This document shows positions 8,165-17,261 of a stretch of DNA of 64,000 bases, piece after piece. Made by a program: the position numbers and the translations under genes. Below the pieces are notes generated by a model that did no database searches, was not told the DNA's origin, and was given only the letters and a program-made list of their open reading frames with translations. The DNA comes from Candidatus Zhuqueibacterota bacterium (GTDB lineage Bacteria > Zhuqueibacterota > Zhuqueibacteria > Zhuqueibacterales > Zhuqueibacteraceae). Numbering within the stretch: the first letter of the stretch is position 1; each line of letters starts with the position of its first letter. The stretch is from positions 40,569 through 104,568 of the forward strand of contig JAKEEU010000194.1 of assembly GCA_022616415.1 (NCBI GenBank), given 5' to 3'.

Positions 8165-9040
8165 ATGCCGATCACGATCTCCATTTTCAACAGCAGCATC
8201 AGTTTGATCTTCATTGCATTATGCTTTACCGAGAGCCTCTTCGCCGGCGCGTGGACGCAGCGCAAGGATCATTACTATTTCCGCCTCAGCGGTTTCTCCT
8301 TTAACTCCCGCGCTATTTTTGACAAGAACGGGAATCGCGTTGACCTCACCGACAACGGGCGGTTTACCGATATTGGCGCGTATGCTTATCTCGAATATGG
8401 CTTGAGCGACGTGGTGACTTTTGTCGGCTCGGTTCCCTACAAGCGCTTGCGCTTTCGCAATGAGAGCAGTACGATGCCGTTAAATCGAAAAGGCATCGGC
8501 TGGGGTGATGTTTATCTCGGCCTGCGTTATTTGCTTTCCGATAAAGGCCCGGTCACTTCGCTGCAAGCGGCTTTCAAGCTGAGCACCGGGTATCAAACCG
8601 ATACCACGGCGTTGAGTCTCGCGCCGCCGCTCGGCGACGGCCAGAATGATTTCGAGCTGCGGGCGCTGATCGGGCAATCGATTTTGCGCCACACGGCTTA
8701 CTACAATCTGGATATCGGCTATCGCGCGCGCAGCAAGACGCCAGTGGATGAAATTCCTTTTGCGTTTGAAGCCGGTCTCGGTCTCGGCAAAGCCGCCTTG
8801 CTTATCGGGCAAATTTACGGCGTGCGCGCGCTCTCCGGTGCAGAAGCAGTCACGATAAAGACGCAGAGCCAAACTTCATTGAACCCGGTTGAAGATTATG
8901 TCAAAGCGCACGCGCAAGTGATCTTGCACGTTGTGAAAGGAATGGACGTGGCGTTCATTTATGAAAATCTTCTCGCCGGCCGGAATACGGCTGCCGGGAG
9001 AAGTATCGGTGTGGCTTTAGCGCTCTTTAGCGTGCATTAA
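8165..9040 (+). CDS. Secreted outer-membrane beta-barrel protein (transporter/porin-like)
   Basis: 291 residues from ATG 8165, which places a clean signal peptide at the N-terminus (hydrophobic to about residue 26, cleavage near LFAGAW). The mature part alternates polar and hydrophobic residues with many Gly, Tyr and Phe. Segments such as ADAYLEYGLSDVVTFVG-like strands and GWGDVYLGLRYLL recall the MetA-pathway/DUF3187-type outer-membrane proteins. It ends in a hydrophobic strand (SIGVALALFSVH), although the last residue is not Phe. Substrate unknown. It is monocistronic, with a hairpin on each side. Confidence 0.65.
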   Translation: MPITISIFNSSISLIFIALCFTESLFAGAWTQRKDHYYFRLSGFSFNSRAIFDKNGNRVDLTDNGRFTDIGAYAYLEYGLSDVVTFVGSVPYKRLRFRNESSTMPLNRKGIGWGDVYLGLRYLLSDKGPVTSLQAAFKLSTGYQTDTTALSLAPPLGDGQNDFELRALIGQSILRHTAYYNLDIGYRARSKTPVDEIPFAFEAGLGLGKAALLIGQIYGVRALSGAEAVTIKTQSQTSLNPVEDYVKAHAQVILHVVKGMDVAFIYENLLAGRNTAAGRSIGVALALFSVH

Positions 9041-9092
9041 TAAAGAAATCGCTTGAATTTTTGCCAAAAGCTCGTTAATTTTAAATGTTGGC

Positions 9093-9111
9093 AATTTAAG
9101 TCGCTTAAATT
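9093..9111. repeat. 8-bp inverted repeat upstream of trxA
   Basis: AATTTAAG-TCG-CTTAAATT. This symmetric site lies 62-80 bases before the trxA start. It could be an operator or the 3' hairpin of the upstream gene. Confidence 0.4.
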
Positions 9112-9137
9112 AAATCTGAAATGATCGGGAGGAAGAA

Positions 9138-9194
9138 ATGGCCACAAACATCGATATTTATAAGGAGAAAAAATGTCCCATCCCCTCGAAGTAA
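9138..9194 (+). other. Possible leader ORF overlapping the trxA start
   Basis: ATG 9138 follows GGGAGGAAGAA (a strong ribosome binding site) and encodes 18 residues (MATNIDIYKEKKCPIPSK). It ends at 9194, inside trxA. The trxA AAGGAG site lies within it, so its translation could modulate trxA translation. Confidence 0.35.
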
Positions 9195-9496
9195 CCGATG
9201 TGAATTTCAAAGACGAAGTGTTGAGTTCCGACAAACCCGTGCTGGTGGATTTTTGGGCGGAATGGTGCGGCCCGTGCAAGATGATCGCGCCGGCGGTGGG
9301 GGAATTGGCCAAAGAATACGAGGGCCGCTTCAAAATCGCCAAGCTCGACGTGGATGCCAATTATCAAACCGCCGGAGAGTATGGCGTCCGCAGCATTCCG
9401 ACCTTGCTCATCTTTAAAAACGGCAAAGTCGTCGATCAAATTGTCGGCGCCGTGCCGAAACAGCGGCTCAAAGAAAAGCTCGACGCTAATCTTTAA
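9173..9496 (+). CDS. trxA: Thioredoxin
   Basis: 107 residues, the normal length, with active site W-C32-G-P-C35-K and the conserved cis-proline region SIPTLLIFKNGK. It is a cytoplasmic dithiol reductant for ribonucleotide reductase, methionine sulfoxide reductases (msrB and msrA lie at 35.4-36.6 kb) and similar clients. The start is set by AAGGAG 6 bases upstream. A short upstream ORF overlaps this start. Downstream lie a heptamer-repeat array and a strong intrinsic terminator. Confidence 0.97.
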   Translation: MSHPLEVTDVNFKDEVLSSDKPVLVDFWAEWCGPCKMIAPAVGELAKEYEGRFKIAKLDVDANYQTAGEYGVRSIPTLLIFKNGKVVDQIVGAVPKQRLKEKLDANL

Positions 9497-9556
9497 TGAG
9501 AACAGCATGGACGAACGCGGAAGTTTTCGCGTGATTTTCAGTCGCAACCAAATTTT

Positions 9557-9605
9557 TAAAAATTTTAAATTTTCAATTTGCAATTTGCAATTTTCAACTT
9601 GCCGT
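9557..9605. repeat. Degenerate 7-bp tandem array
   Basis: In-phase units are TAAAAAT, TTTAAAT, TTTCAAT, TTGCAAT, TTGCAAT, TTTCAAC and TTGCCGT. The array lies between trxA and its terminator, and its last unit runs into the terminator stem. Confidence 0.7.
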
Positions 9606-9655
9606 TGGCCGAAGCCTAGACCATTTTCCCATTCAGGTTTCGGCCAACTTTTTTT
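9604..9655 (+). terminator. Rho-independent terminator after trxA
   Basis: A 13-bp stem (GTTGGCCGAAGCC at 9604-9616 with GGTTTCGGCCAAC at 9636-9648, one wobble position) is followed by seven T residues (9649-9655). It is the clearest intrinsic terminator in the first 10 kb. Confidence 0.88.
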
Positions 9656-9674
9656 GCAATCGCCGCGCTGAATC

Positions 9675-10886
9675 ATGCCAAAACCAAATGTCTATGACTT
9701 GCTGATCGCCGGCGCGGGTCCGGCCGGATTAAGCGCTGCCATTGCTGCCGCCAAAGCCGGATTGCGCGTCGCCGTTTTCGAGCGCAGCAAAGAAATCGGC
9801 TATCCGGTACACACCAGCGGCGGCAGTTGGATTACCGAGCTGCGAAGACTCGGCGTGCCTGAGCGATTTATGCATCCAATTCGCACCGGAAAGTTTTTGG
9901 CGCCGGCAGCGACCGCCAGCTTTTCTTATGAAACGCCCGTCAGTTGCATTTTAGACGTTCGCGGTTTGTATCAATATCTCGCCGGCCAGGCCGCCGCGGT
10001 CGGGGCGGATATTTTTCCCAGCGCCGGTGTTGAATATGCCGTGTTGCAGGACCATCAACCGTGCGGCTTGAAGGTGCGAAATCACGGCGAGTTTTTTGCG
10101 CCTCTGCTCATCGACGCAACCGGCGTGGCCGGCGTGTTGGCGCAACAGATGAATCTGCGCGGGCCGATCACGCGATACGGCCGGGGCGCGGAGTATGATT
10201 TCTATTGGCCGGAGTGGCCCGGCGATACGATTGCCTTGCTCTTTGGCAGCTTGGCCCCAAAGGGCTATGCCTGGGTGTTTCCGCATGGCGAAGCAAGAGC
10301 GCGTATTGGCATAGGTGTATTGTATCCGGAAGCCTCGACCGAGCCGCGAAAATTATTACACGCGTTATTAGCGCGTGGTGAGATCGCCGGCTGTCCCCTC
10401 ATTCGCCGCGCCGCGCTTGAATTTCATCTTGGAACCATTCCGGCGGTGCCGCCATTGCAAAAAACTTCCGCGGCCGGCTTGATGGTGGTTGGCGATGCCG
10501 GCGGCCTGATTTCGACGCTGCTCGGCGAGGGCATTCGCTTCGCTTTGGATATTGGCCGCATGGCGGGAGAAGTGGCAGCCGAAGCGCATCAGGTCGGACG
10601 GTTCGATGCCGAGTTTCTGACGCGATATGACGAACGTTGGCGCGAGCGCTATGGCCGGCTCTTTGCTTGGGGCTGGGCAATCAATCAGCGCCTGGCGGAA
10701 TATGACGATAACGCGTGGAATGAAAAAATCGCGTTGCTCTCGCAATTTCCGGTTGAGGCCATTCCGGCGCTGCTGCAAGGCGATTGGTCAACGCCGTTGT
10801 TGCTCGCCTTGCTCTGGCACCATCGCCGGCGTTTGAGTCGGACGATGTGGCGGTATTTCTACAAAAATATGTGGAAAAAGTCTTGA
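9675..10886 (+). CDS. Geranylgeranyl-reductase-family FAD oxidoreductase
   Basis: 403 residues. The N-terminal Rossmann segment is LLIAGAGPAGLSAAIAA with a downstream acidic residue (VFERSKEIG). The second FAD motif GLMVVGDAGGLISTLLGEGI (about 267-286) is typical of the geranylgeranyl reductase/digeranylgeranylglycerophospholipid reductase family. Such enzymes saturate isoprenoid chains or act as flavin monooxygenase relatives. The substrate here may be a quinone or lipid side chain (inference). The gene stands after a strong terminator and is followed 70 bases later by manC, so it probably has its own promoter. Confidence 0.88.
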   Translation: MPKPNVYDLLIAGAGPAGLSAAIAAAKAGLRVAVFERSKEIGYPVHTSGGSWITELRRLGVPERFMHPIRTGKFLAPAATASFSYETPVSCILDVRGLYQYLAGQAAAVGADIFPSAGVEYAVLQDHQPCGLKVRNHGEFFAPLLIDATGVAGVLAQQMNLRGPITRYGRGAEYDFYWPEWPGDTIALLFGSLAPKGYAWVFPHGEARARIGIGVLYPEASTEPRKLLHALLARGEIAGCPLIRRAALEFHLGTIPAVPPLQKTSAAGLMVVGDAGGLISTLLGEGIRFALDIGRMAGEVAAEAHQVGRFDAEFLTRYDERWRERYGRLFAWGWAINQRLAEYDDNAWNEKIALLSQFPVEAIPALLQGDWSTPLLLALLWHHRRRLSRTMWRYFYKNMWKKS

Positions 10887-10956
10887 TTTTGTTCGATGAT
10901 TTACATAAATTTAAAAGTTTTCGGCAAGAACGAACAAGCATCTTAGGAAAGGCATC

Positions 10957-12030
10957 ATGTTGGTTTTAATCATGGCAGGTGGGGCAGGAACGCGGTTTTG
11001 GCCCAAAAGCCGGGAACGCCATCCGAAGCAGTTATTGCCCATCGTCGGCGAGGGGACGATGCTGCAAAACACCGTGCGCCGATTGCAGCCGCTGGTGCCG
11101 GCAGAAAACATTTTTGTCATCAGCAATTCGGTGCAATATCCCGGCATCGTCGAGCAATTGCCGATGCTGCCGGCGGAGAACATCATTGTCGAGCCGCGGC
11201 CGAAAAATACCGCGGCCTGCATCGGCTTGGGCGCAGTGATGCTCCAAAAGCGCGAGCCGGACGGCGTCATGATCGTGCTGCCGGCCGATCATTTGATTAG
11301 CGACGACGAGGTTTTCCGCGAGACATTATTGAACGCCGGCAAAATCGCCGCCGAAAAAGACGTTCTCATTACCATCGGCATTCAGCCGAGTTATCCGGCC
11401 ACCGGATATGGCTATATTCAGTTCAGCGATGAGCGGATTTCGGCTGGACAAGCCACGGCTTATCGCGTCAAAACTTTTGCCGAAAAGCCCAATCTGGAAA
11501 CCGCCAAGCGCTTTCTCGACAGCGGCGACTTTTTGTGGAACAGCGGCATTTTCGTTTGGCGCATTCCGGTGATCATGGGGCAGATTGAAGAGCACATGCC
11601 GCATCTTTATGACGGCTTGCGCGAGATCGCCCCCGCTCTCGGCAAACCGGAACAGAGCCAAATCATCGACCGCGTCTACCAGCAGATCAGAAGCATTTCG
11701 ATTGATTACGGGGTGATGGAAAAAGCGCGGAACGTGCTGGTGTTGCGCGGGCAGTTTCACTGGAACGATTTGGGCAGTTGGGATGAAGTTTACAAGCTGC
11801 TGCCGAAAGATCAGGACTACAATGCGACTGGTGAACAACCGCACGTGTTGTTGGAAAGCAGCGGCTGCCTGATCGACGTGCCGGGAAAAATCGTGGCGGC
11901 AGTCGGCCTGCGCGACTTGATGATTGTGGAGACGGAAGATGCCTTGCTGCTTTGCCCACGCAGCCGCGCGCAAGACGTGAAAGACTTGGTCGAGTTGATC
12001 AAGCGGCGCAAGCTCCATCACCTGTTATAA
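10957..12030 (+). CDS. manC: Mannose-1-phosphate guanylyltransferase
   Basis: 357 residues, matching single-domain GDP-mannose pyrophosphorylases without the isomerase extension. The nucleotide-binding signature GGAGTRFWPKSRERHPKQ is at the N-terminus. FAEKPNLETA, DFLWNSGIFVW and WNDLGSWDEVY are typical family blocks. The enzyme makes GDP-mannose from mannose-1-phosphate and GTP for polysaccharide or glycan synthesis. It leads a short run with a 104-residue conserved protein, ptsN and a zinc-ribbon protein. Confidence 0.95.
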   Translation: MLVLIMAGGAGTRFWPKSRERHPKQLLPIVGEGTMLQNTVRRLQPLVPAENIFVISNSVQYPGIVEQLPMLPAENIIVEPRPKNTAACIGLGAVMLQKREPDGVMIVLPADHLISDDEVFRETLLNAGKIAAEKDVLITIGIQPSYPATGYGYIQFSDERISAGQATAYRVKTFAEKPNLETAKRFLDSGDFLWNSGIFVWRIPVIMGQIEEHMPHLYDGLREIAPALGKPEQSQIIDRVYQQIRSISIDYGVMEKARNVLVLRGQFHWNDLGSWDEVYKLLPKDQDYNATGEQPHVLLESSGCLIDVPGKIVAAVGLRDLMIVETEDALLLCPRSRAQDVKDLVELIKRRKLHHLL

Positions 12031-12035
12031 AGCGT

Positions 12036-12051
12036 AAATTTAAAACGTCAT
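12036..12051. repeat. 16-base word shared with the array at 61.09 kb
   Basis: AAATTTAAAACGTCAT occurs here, six bases after the manC stop, and again at 61090-61105 beside the radical SAM gene start. It contains two heptamers (ATTTAAA, ACGTCAT) in the same phase as the larger array there. Confidence 0.6.
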
Positions 12052-12078
12052 CTCTCGATTTATCTTCTTATTAATAAG

Positions 12079-12393
12079 ATGAAAGAAGAAGAAGTTCTAT
12101 CCGGATTAGAGAAGTTAGTCGAAAGCTTGAGCATTCAATTGCGATACGAAAAGGGGGATTTTGCCGGTGGCTATTGCGTGCTCGAAGACAAGCGCATGAT
12201 GATCGTCAACAGCGCGCTATCGCCGGCGCAACGCATCAAAGTATTGGCGGGCGAATTGGCTGGAATGAACCTCGAAGAGGTGTTCGTGCTGCCAGCTTTG
12301 CGCGAAGCCATTATGGAGGGAGCCTCGAGTCAGGGCAAGGCTCCTGCCAGTGTTGCCGAGGGACACCCCAAAAATATCCGCTCTGAAAATTGA
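12079..12393 (+). CDS. Conserved small protein of unknown function
   Basis: 104 residues. A mainly alpha-beta N-terminal part (to about residue 78) contains QLRYEKGDFAGGYCVLEDKRMMIVN, which looks like two adjacent beta strands, followed by a helix ending in LPALREAIME and a polar tail. No family was recognised. It is 18 bases upstream of ptsN and 48 bases after manC, in the same orientation, so it is likely co-transcribed with ptsN. Confidence 0.7.
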   Translation: MKEEEVLSGLEKLVESLSIQLRYEKGDFAGGYCVLEDKRMMIVNSALSPAQRIKVLAGELAGMNLEEVFVLPALREAIMEGASSQGKAPASVAEGHPKNIRSEN

Positions 12394-12411
12394 ACCATCG
12401 TAGGAGGCGAC

Positions 12412-12870
12412 ATGGAAAAAATTGAATTGGTGCCCTATTTCAATGAGTCGCTGTTCATCCCCACTCTGCGCGCCAAGACCAAGGAAGGCGTTCTGGAGGA
12501 GCTGGTTGATCGCTTCGTGGAAGCGCGATTTTTGCGCAACCCGACTATCGCGCTGGAAATGATCCACCGGCGCGAGCAATTGGGCAGCACCGGCATCGGC
12601 CACGGCATCGCCATCCCCCACGGCCGAACGACGGCAGCGGCGGACGTGATGATTGCCTTCGGCCACTCCAAAAACGGTATCGACTGGCAAGCCATGGACG
12701 ATCATCCGGTACATCTCATCTTCATGGTGCTGGCGCCGCCGCAAGAGCTTAACAACCGCTACCTCCCCGTTCTCGGCCGTCTGGTCGAAGTGCTCAGCGA
12801 ACCTCGTCAACGCGATAAATTTCACACCGTAACCACTTTTTCCGATTTCATCAACCTTCTCAAAAACTAA
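12412..12870 (+). CDS. ptsN: PTS IIA-like nitrogen-regulatory protein
   Basis: 152 residues, the normal EIIA(Ntr)/fructose IIA size. The phosphoacceptor histidine is in GIGHGIAIPHGRT (H70), and the conserved block VHLIFMVLAPPQ follows. In proteobacteria EIIA(Ntr) is regulatory (potassium, nitrogen, envelope stress). No EI or HPr partner lies in the window. GGAGG precedes the ATG at about 5 bases. The stop overlaps the next start by 1 base (TAATG), showing coupling with the zinc-ribbon protein. Confidence 0.92.
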   Translation: MEKIELVPYFNESLFIPTLRAKTKEGVLEELVDRFVEARFLRNPTIALEMIHRREQLGSTGIGHGIAIPHGRTTAAADVMIAFGHSKNGIDWQAMDDHPVHLIFMVLAPPQELNNRYLPVLGRLVEVLSEPRQRDKFHTVTTFSDFINLLKN

Positions 12871-13220
12871 TGCCAGGAAAAATCAAAAACCAGATCGAAT
12901 TTCTCGTTGCCTTGCAAGACCTCGATATCATGATCAAAGAAATCGAGGAAGTGAAAGAATTGGGATTCGAAGTCAAGGGTGAGGGCCTCGCGGCTTTGGC
13001 GAGTGCGCGCGAAGATTTGGTGCTGAAAATCAAAAAGCCGCTGCTGGCGGCTTACGAACGGCTGCGCAACCGCTACAAACGCGCCATTGTGCCGGTCAAA
13101 GACGACAACTGCCTGGGCTGTTTCATGCGGCTCCCCACTTCGATCACCGCCCACGGCCGCACCGACAAAGAGGTGCTCGTCTGCGAAAATTGCGGGCGCT
13201 TTCTGTATTGGCTGTCGTGA
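12870..13220 (+). CDS. Coiled-coil zinc-ribbon protein (DUF164-like)
   Basis: 116 residues. A helical N-terminal half (about 5-72, heptad-like with many Lys and Glu) precedes a C-terminal zinc ribbon with CLGC and CENC pairs (C4 type). This matches the architecture of the CT398/DUF164 zinc-ribbon family but is about half its usual length, as if only one arm of the helical hairpin were kept. Proposed roles of the family include nucleic-acid or secretion-related binding. Function here is unknown. It is translationally coupled to ptsN. Confidence 0.75.
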   Translation: MPGKIKNQIEFLVALQDLDIMIKEIEEVKELGFEVKGEGLAALASAREDLVLKIKKPLLAAYERLRNRYKRAIVPVKDDNCLGCFMRLPTSITAHGRTDKEVLVCENCGRFLYWLS

Positions 13221-13394
13221 TATGCGTTCACTAAACCGCACATTTCCCCGATTGTAGCCAAAGCAATCTTATAAGCTCAATGTAAATGAGCCTTGCTTCG
13301 ACCAACTCATTCCCCCTTTATGATAAATCTACGCCAGCCACTTTTATTAAAATTTTGTAACGCTGAAAAACTCAAAACGAGGAGGCGCGTTTGG

Positions 13395-16079
13395 ATGAAA
13401 GCCAGATTCTCTACCCTAATCCTAAGTTTATTTGTCTTCGCAAACTCTGCGCTCACACAGCAATTTGAGTTTTATCCCAATGCCAGGTTTGATCCTGCCG
13501 TTCCCACGCTGGAGCAAGTGGTCGGACACAAATGGGGCGAAAAGATCACCATGCACCATGAAGTCGAGAAATACATTCACAAGCTCGCGGAAGTCTCTAA
13601 AAATATTCGCGTCGTGAAATACGGCGAAACTTGGGAAGGCCGGACGTTGTACTACATGATCGTGGCCTCCGAGCAGAATCTGGCTCGCATCGACGAAATC
13701 AAAATCGGCATGCAGAAGCTGTCGGATCCGCGCCAGATTACATCGGCGGAAGCAGATAGACTCATCTCTTCGCTGCCGGCTGTAACTTGGCTGGCGTATG
13801 GCGTTCACGGCAACGAAATCTCCAGCACCGATGCGGCGCTGCTCACCGCCTATCATCTCGCCGCGGCGCAAAATGACACGCTGGCGCAGATCGTCTTGCA
13901 GAATAGCGTGGTGATTATCGACCCGATGGAAAATCCGGATGGCCGGGATCGTTTCATCACTTACTTTAGGCAAACCACCGGGCGTTGGCCGGACGCCGAT
14001 CAACAAGCCGCCGAGCATCGCGAAACCTGGCCGAACGGACGCAGCAATCATTATCTGTTTGACATGAACCGCGACTGGTTTGCGCTCACTCAACCCGAAA
14101 CACAAGGCCGCGTCAAAGCCTTTCTGGAGTGGTATCCTCAGGTGTTTGTTGACCTCCATGAAATGGGCTCGAACTCGACCTATTATTTCGCCCCGCCGGC
14201 TGATCCACTCAATCCGGAAATGCCGCTGGCGCAAATCGAGATGCTGAAAAAATTCGGCAGAAATAATGCAAAATGGTTCGACCGCATGAAGTTTGATTAT
14301 TTCACCCGTGAAGTTTTTGATTCGTTCTATCCAGGTTATGGTGAAGGCTGGCCGATTTTTAACGGCTCCGTCGGCATGACCTACGAACAGGCCTCGGCTC
14401 GAGGCTTGGTCGTTAAACGCGATGATGAAACGACGATGCGCTATCGCGACACCGTACAGCATCATTTTATCTCGTCGCTTTCCACCGCGGAAACGAGCGC
14501 GAAAAATCGCGCCGAGGTGTTGCGGTATTTTTACGAATATCGCCGCTCGGCCATCGAAGAAGGCAAAACCGGTGAGATCAAAGAGTATCTCATCGTGCCG
14601 GGCAGTGATCCGAACCGCACGGCCAAATTGGCCAATTTATTGAAGACGCAGGGCATCGAAGTGAAAAAAGCGGTGGCGGCGTTTCAGAATCGCCGCGTCG
14701 AGGATTATTACGGCGGCGCCGTGCAAGCGAAAAATTTTCCGGCAGGAACGTTCATCGTCTCGCTCGCGCAACCGGCGAAGCGGCTGGCAAAAACCCTGAT
14801 GGAAAAGCACGTGGCCATGGATGACAAATTCATCCAGGAACAATTGCGCCGCGAGAAGAAACGGCTCGATCATCAATTTTATGACGTCACCGGCTGGTCC
14901 CTCCCGCTCTTATATGACGTCGAATGCTATCGCGCCCGCGACGCTTCGGTCGGCAATTTTTCTTTGCTCGGTTCGGAGACTTCCAGCCAGATCATTGGCG
15001 GAAAAGCACAACTGGCTTATTTGATTCCCTGGGGCACGAACGCTGCAGCGAAAGCGCTGGCGAGCCTGCACCGCAAGGGCATTCGCGTCTTCGGCGCCGA
15101 CATGGAATTTACCCTGAACGGCCGCAAGTATCCGCGCGGCACGTTGATCGTCAAAGTGAAAGACAATCCGGACAACCTTTATGAAACACTCGCCGAAATT
15201 GCGAAATCAGAAAATCTCGAAATCATTGCGACCAACTCGTCGTGGGTTGACGACGGCGTGAACTTTGGCAGCGGCAATGTGCAATTTTTGGAGAAACCCA
15301 AGATCGTGCTGGCTTATAACACGCCGGCCTCCTCCCTGTCCGTTGGCTGGACGCGATATTTGCTCGAGCAGGCTTACGGCTATCCCGTGACGATCGTTCA
15401 TACCAATCAATTGGGTAACGCCGATTTGTCCAGATACAACGTGATGATTCTGCCGGATGCTTTTGGCAGTTACGATCGCGAGCTTGGCGAGGGCAACGCC
15501 GTTAAAGAGTGGATCCGAAAAGGCGGCACCTTGATCACTTACGGCAACGCCACGCAATGGCTCACCGGCGAAAAAGTCGGGTTGCTCGCGACAAGCCGCG
15601 AATTGAAAGGCGGCAAAGCCGACAAAGATGAGAAAAAAGACAAGGCAGAGAAAAAAGAAGAGAACAAACCGGATTTGACCAAGCCGTTCGACGTGGAAAA
15701 AGAAATTCAGCCGGAGAAAGAGCTGCCGATTGAATCGCCGGGACCCATCGTGCGCATCTCGCTCGATACCGAGCACTGGCTGGCGTTCGGCTACGACGGC
15801 GACGCGAACGTGATGGTCAACAGCCGCAACATCTTCACGCCGCTCAAGCTGGACAAAGGAACCAACGTCGGACTGTACATGCCGGAAGACAAGCTGGTGT
15901 TGAGCGGATTTATTTTTGAAGATTCCAAAAAGCAGTTACCCAATAAAGCGTACCTCATGCACCAGCCGCACGGCAGCGGTCACGTCGTCGCTTTTGCCGA
16001 AGATCCGAATACGCGCGCATTCTTCGACGGCACCAACCTGCTGCTGATGAACGCCATCTTCTTCGGGCCGGCGCATTGA
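13395..16079 (+). CDS. Secreted M14-family zinc carboxypeptidase, large form
   Basis: 894 residues from ATG 13395, chosen because GGAGG lies 9 bases upstream and the product then starts with a clear signal peptide (MKARFSTLILSLFVFANSALTQ). The zinc ligands HGNE and VDLHEMG are present. NPDGRDRF and DMNRDW are usual M14 substrate-pocket blocks, and MTYEQAS is a candidate for the catalytic Glu. The C-terminal half contains a class-I glutamine-amidotransferase-like fold (about 660-760) and a Lys/Glu-rich stretch (about 740-770) before a final beta domain. It is probably an extracytoplasmic peptidase. The gene stands alone. Confidence 0.9.
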   Translation: MKARFSTLILSLFVFANSALTQQFEFYPNARFDPAVPTLEQVVGHKWGEKITMHHEVEKYIHKLAEVSKNIRVVKYGETWEGRTLYYMIVASEQNLARIDEIKIGMQKLSDPRQITSAEADRLISSLPAVTWLAYGVHGNEISSTDAALLTAYHLAAAQNDTLAQIVLQNSVVIIDPMENPDGRDRFITYFRQTTGRWPDADQQAAEHRETWPNGRSNHYLFDMNRDWFALTQPETQGRVKAFLEWYPQVFVDLHEMGSNSTYYFAPPADPLNPEMPLAQIEMLKKFGRNNAKWFDRMKFDYFTREVFDSFYPGYGEGWPIFNGSVGMTYEQASARGLVVKRDDETTMRYRDTVQHHFISSLSTAETSAKNRAEVLRYFYEYRRSAIEEGKTGEIKEYLIVPGSDPNRTAKLANLLKTQGIEVKKAVAAFQNRRVEDYYGGAVQAKNFPAGTFIVSLAQPAKRLAKTLMEKHVAMDDKFIQEQLRREKKRLDHQFYDVTGWSLPLLYDVECYRARDASVGNFSLLGSETSSQIIGGKAQLAYLIPWGTNAAAKALASLHRKGIRVFGADMEFTLNGRKYPRGTLIVKVKDNPDNLYETLAEIAKSENLEIIATNSSWVDDGVNFGSGNVQFLEKPKIVLAYNTPASSLSVGWTRYLLEQAYGYPVTIVHTNQLGNADLSRYNVMILPDAFGSYDRELGEGNAVKEWIRKGGTLITYGNATQWLTGEKVGLLATSRELKGGKADKDEKKDKAEKKEENKPDLTKPFDVEKEIQPEKELPIESPGPIVRISLDTEHWLAFGYDGDANVMVNSRNIFTPLKLDKGTNVGLYMPEDKLVLSGFIFEDSKKQLPNKAYLMHQPHGSGHVVAFAEDPNTRAFFDGTNLLLMNAIFFGPAH

Positions 16080-16099
16080 GGTTCGTAGTTACGCCTTCA

Positions 16100-16147
16100 G
16101 GCGTTGAGCGTTAGCCGGTTGGCCCGTTAGCCTGTTAATTGGCGAAC
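16100..16147. repeat. Degenerate 8-bp tandem array
   Basis: In-phase units are GGCGTTGA, GCGTTAGC, CGGTTGGC, CCGTTAGC, CTGTTAAT and TGGCGAAC. The core words are the reverse complement of those in the array at 38071-38110. The array lies between the M14 peptidase and epimerase genes. Confidence 0.75.
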
Positions 16148-16200
16148 TGCAACAAGCAAACTTTTACTATATTTTCGCGCCAATTTCACTTGCACCATAG

Positions 16201-17247
16201 ATGCGAATTCTCGTCATCGGCGGTACCAAATTCATCGGCCCGTTCGTGGTGCGGCAACTCATCGAACGAGGCCATGAAGTCACCGTCTTCCATCGCGGCC
16301 AAACCAAAGCCGATTTGCCAAATACCGTCCGGTATATTCAAGGAGATCGCAAGCAGCTTCACAATTTTCGAGCAGAATTTGAGTATTACAGGCCGCAGGT
16401 TGTGCTCGACATGGCGCCGTACACCGAGCAAGAAGCGCAAGCGGTCGCGCAAACTTTCAAAGGACTGGCGCAGCGGGTGGTCGCCATCAGCAGCCAGGAT
16501 GTTTATCGCGCTTATGAACGCGTGCGCCGAACCCATCCTGGGCCGCCCGATGCGGTGCCGCTGACGGAAGAGTCGCCGCTGCGCGAAAATTTGTATCCCT
16601 ATCGGCAACGTTTTCCCTCGCAACAACTTGGCAAAGACTTTGACGAGCTTTGGCATGATTATGACAAAATTCTGGTCGAGCGCGTGTTCATAAGTGAGCC
16701 GGAATTGCCGGCGACGGTGCTGCGCTTACCGTGGGTGTACGGCCCTGGTGATTATCTTCATCGCATGTTCCCGCATTTGAAGCGCATGGGTGATGGCCGA
16801 AACTTTATATTGCTCGAAGAGGGTCAAGCCGGATGGCGCTGGACGCGCGGATATGTGGAGAACGTGGCGGCAGCGATTGTACTGGCAATCACCAGCGAGC
16901 GTGCGAGAAACCGAATCTACAATGTTGGCGAAGAAAAGGCGCTCACGGAAGCCGAATGGGTTGATCACATCGGCCGCGCCGCAAAATGGAACGGCAAAGT
17001 CGTAGCGGTTAAAAAGGAAAAACTGCCTGCTCACTTGTCGATGAATCTGGATTGGAATCAACACCTCGTTGTTGATACGAGCCGCATACGTCGGGAATTT
17101 GGTTATGTCGAGCCGGTTCCACTTGCAGAAGCTATCGCGCACACCGTGCGATGGGAACAAGAAAATCCACCGGAGCAAATTGATCCGAAACAGTTTGACT
17201 ACAAAGCGGAAGATGCTGTGCTAAAAGCGGTGGATATCAAACTTTAG
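16201..17247 (+). CDS. NAD-dependent epimerase/dehydratase (SDR) family protein
   Basis: 348 residues. The N-terminal dinucleotide motif ILVIGGTKFIG is followed by a positive residue (HRGQ), suggesting NADP or NAD. The Tyr-x-x-x-Lys pair is not obvious: near the expected place one sees SSQDVYRAYERV, as in atypical extended SDRs. Such proteins act on nucleotide sugars or are redox-inactive RNA-binding relatives. The substrate cannot be assigned. There is no good ribosome binding site before the ATG. A remnant of another gene lies just downstream. Confidence 0.85.
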   Translation: MRILVIGGTKFIGPFVVRQLIERGHEVTVFHRGQTKADLPNTVRYIQGDRKQLHNFRAEFEYYRPQVVLDMAPYTEQEAQAVAQTFKGLAQRVVAISSQDVYRAYERVRRTHPGPPDAVPLTEESPLRENLYPYRQRFPSQQLGKDFDELWHDYDKILVERVFISEPELPATVLRLPWVYGPGDYLHRMFPHLKRMGDGRNFILLEEGQAGWRWTRGYVENVAAAIVLAITSERARNRIYNVGEEKALTEAEWVDHIGRAAKWNGKVVAVKKEKLPAHLSMNLDWNQHLVVDTSRIRREFGYVEPVPLAEAIAHTVRWEQENPPEQIDPKQFDYKAEDAVLKAVDIKL

Positions 17248-17261
17248 AAGGCTCTACTAAA

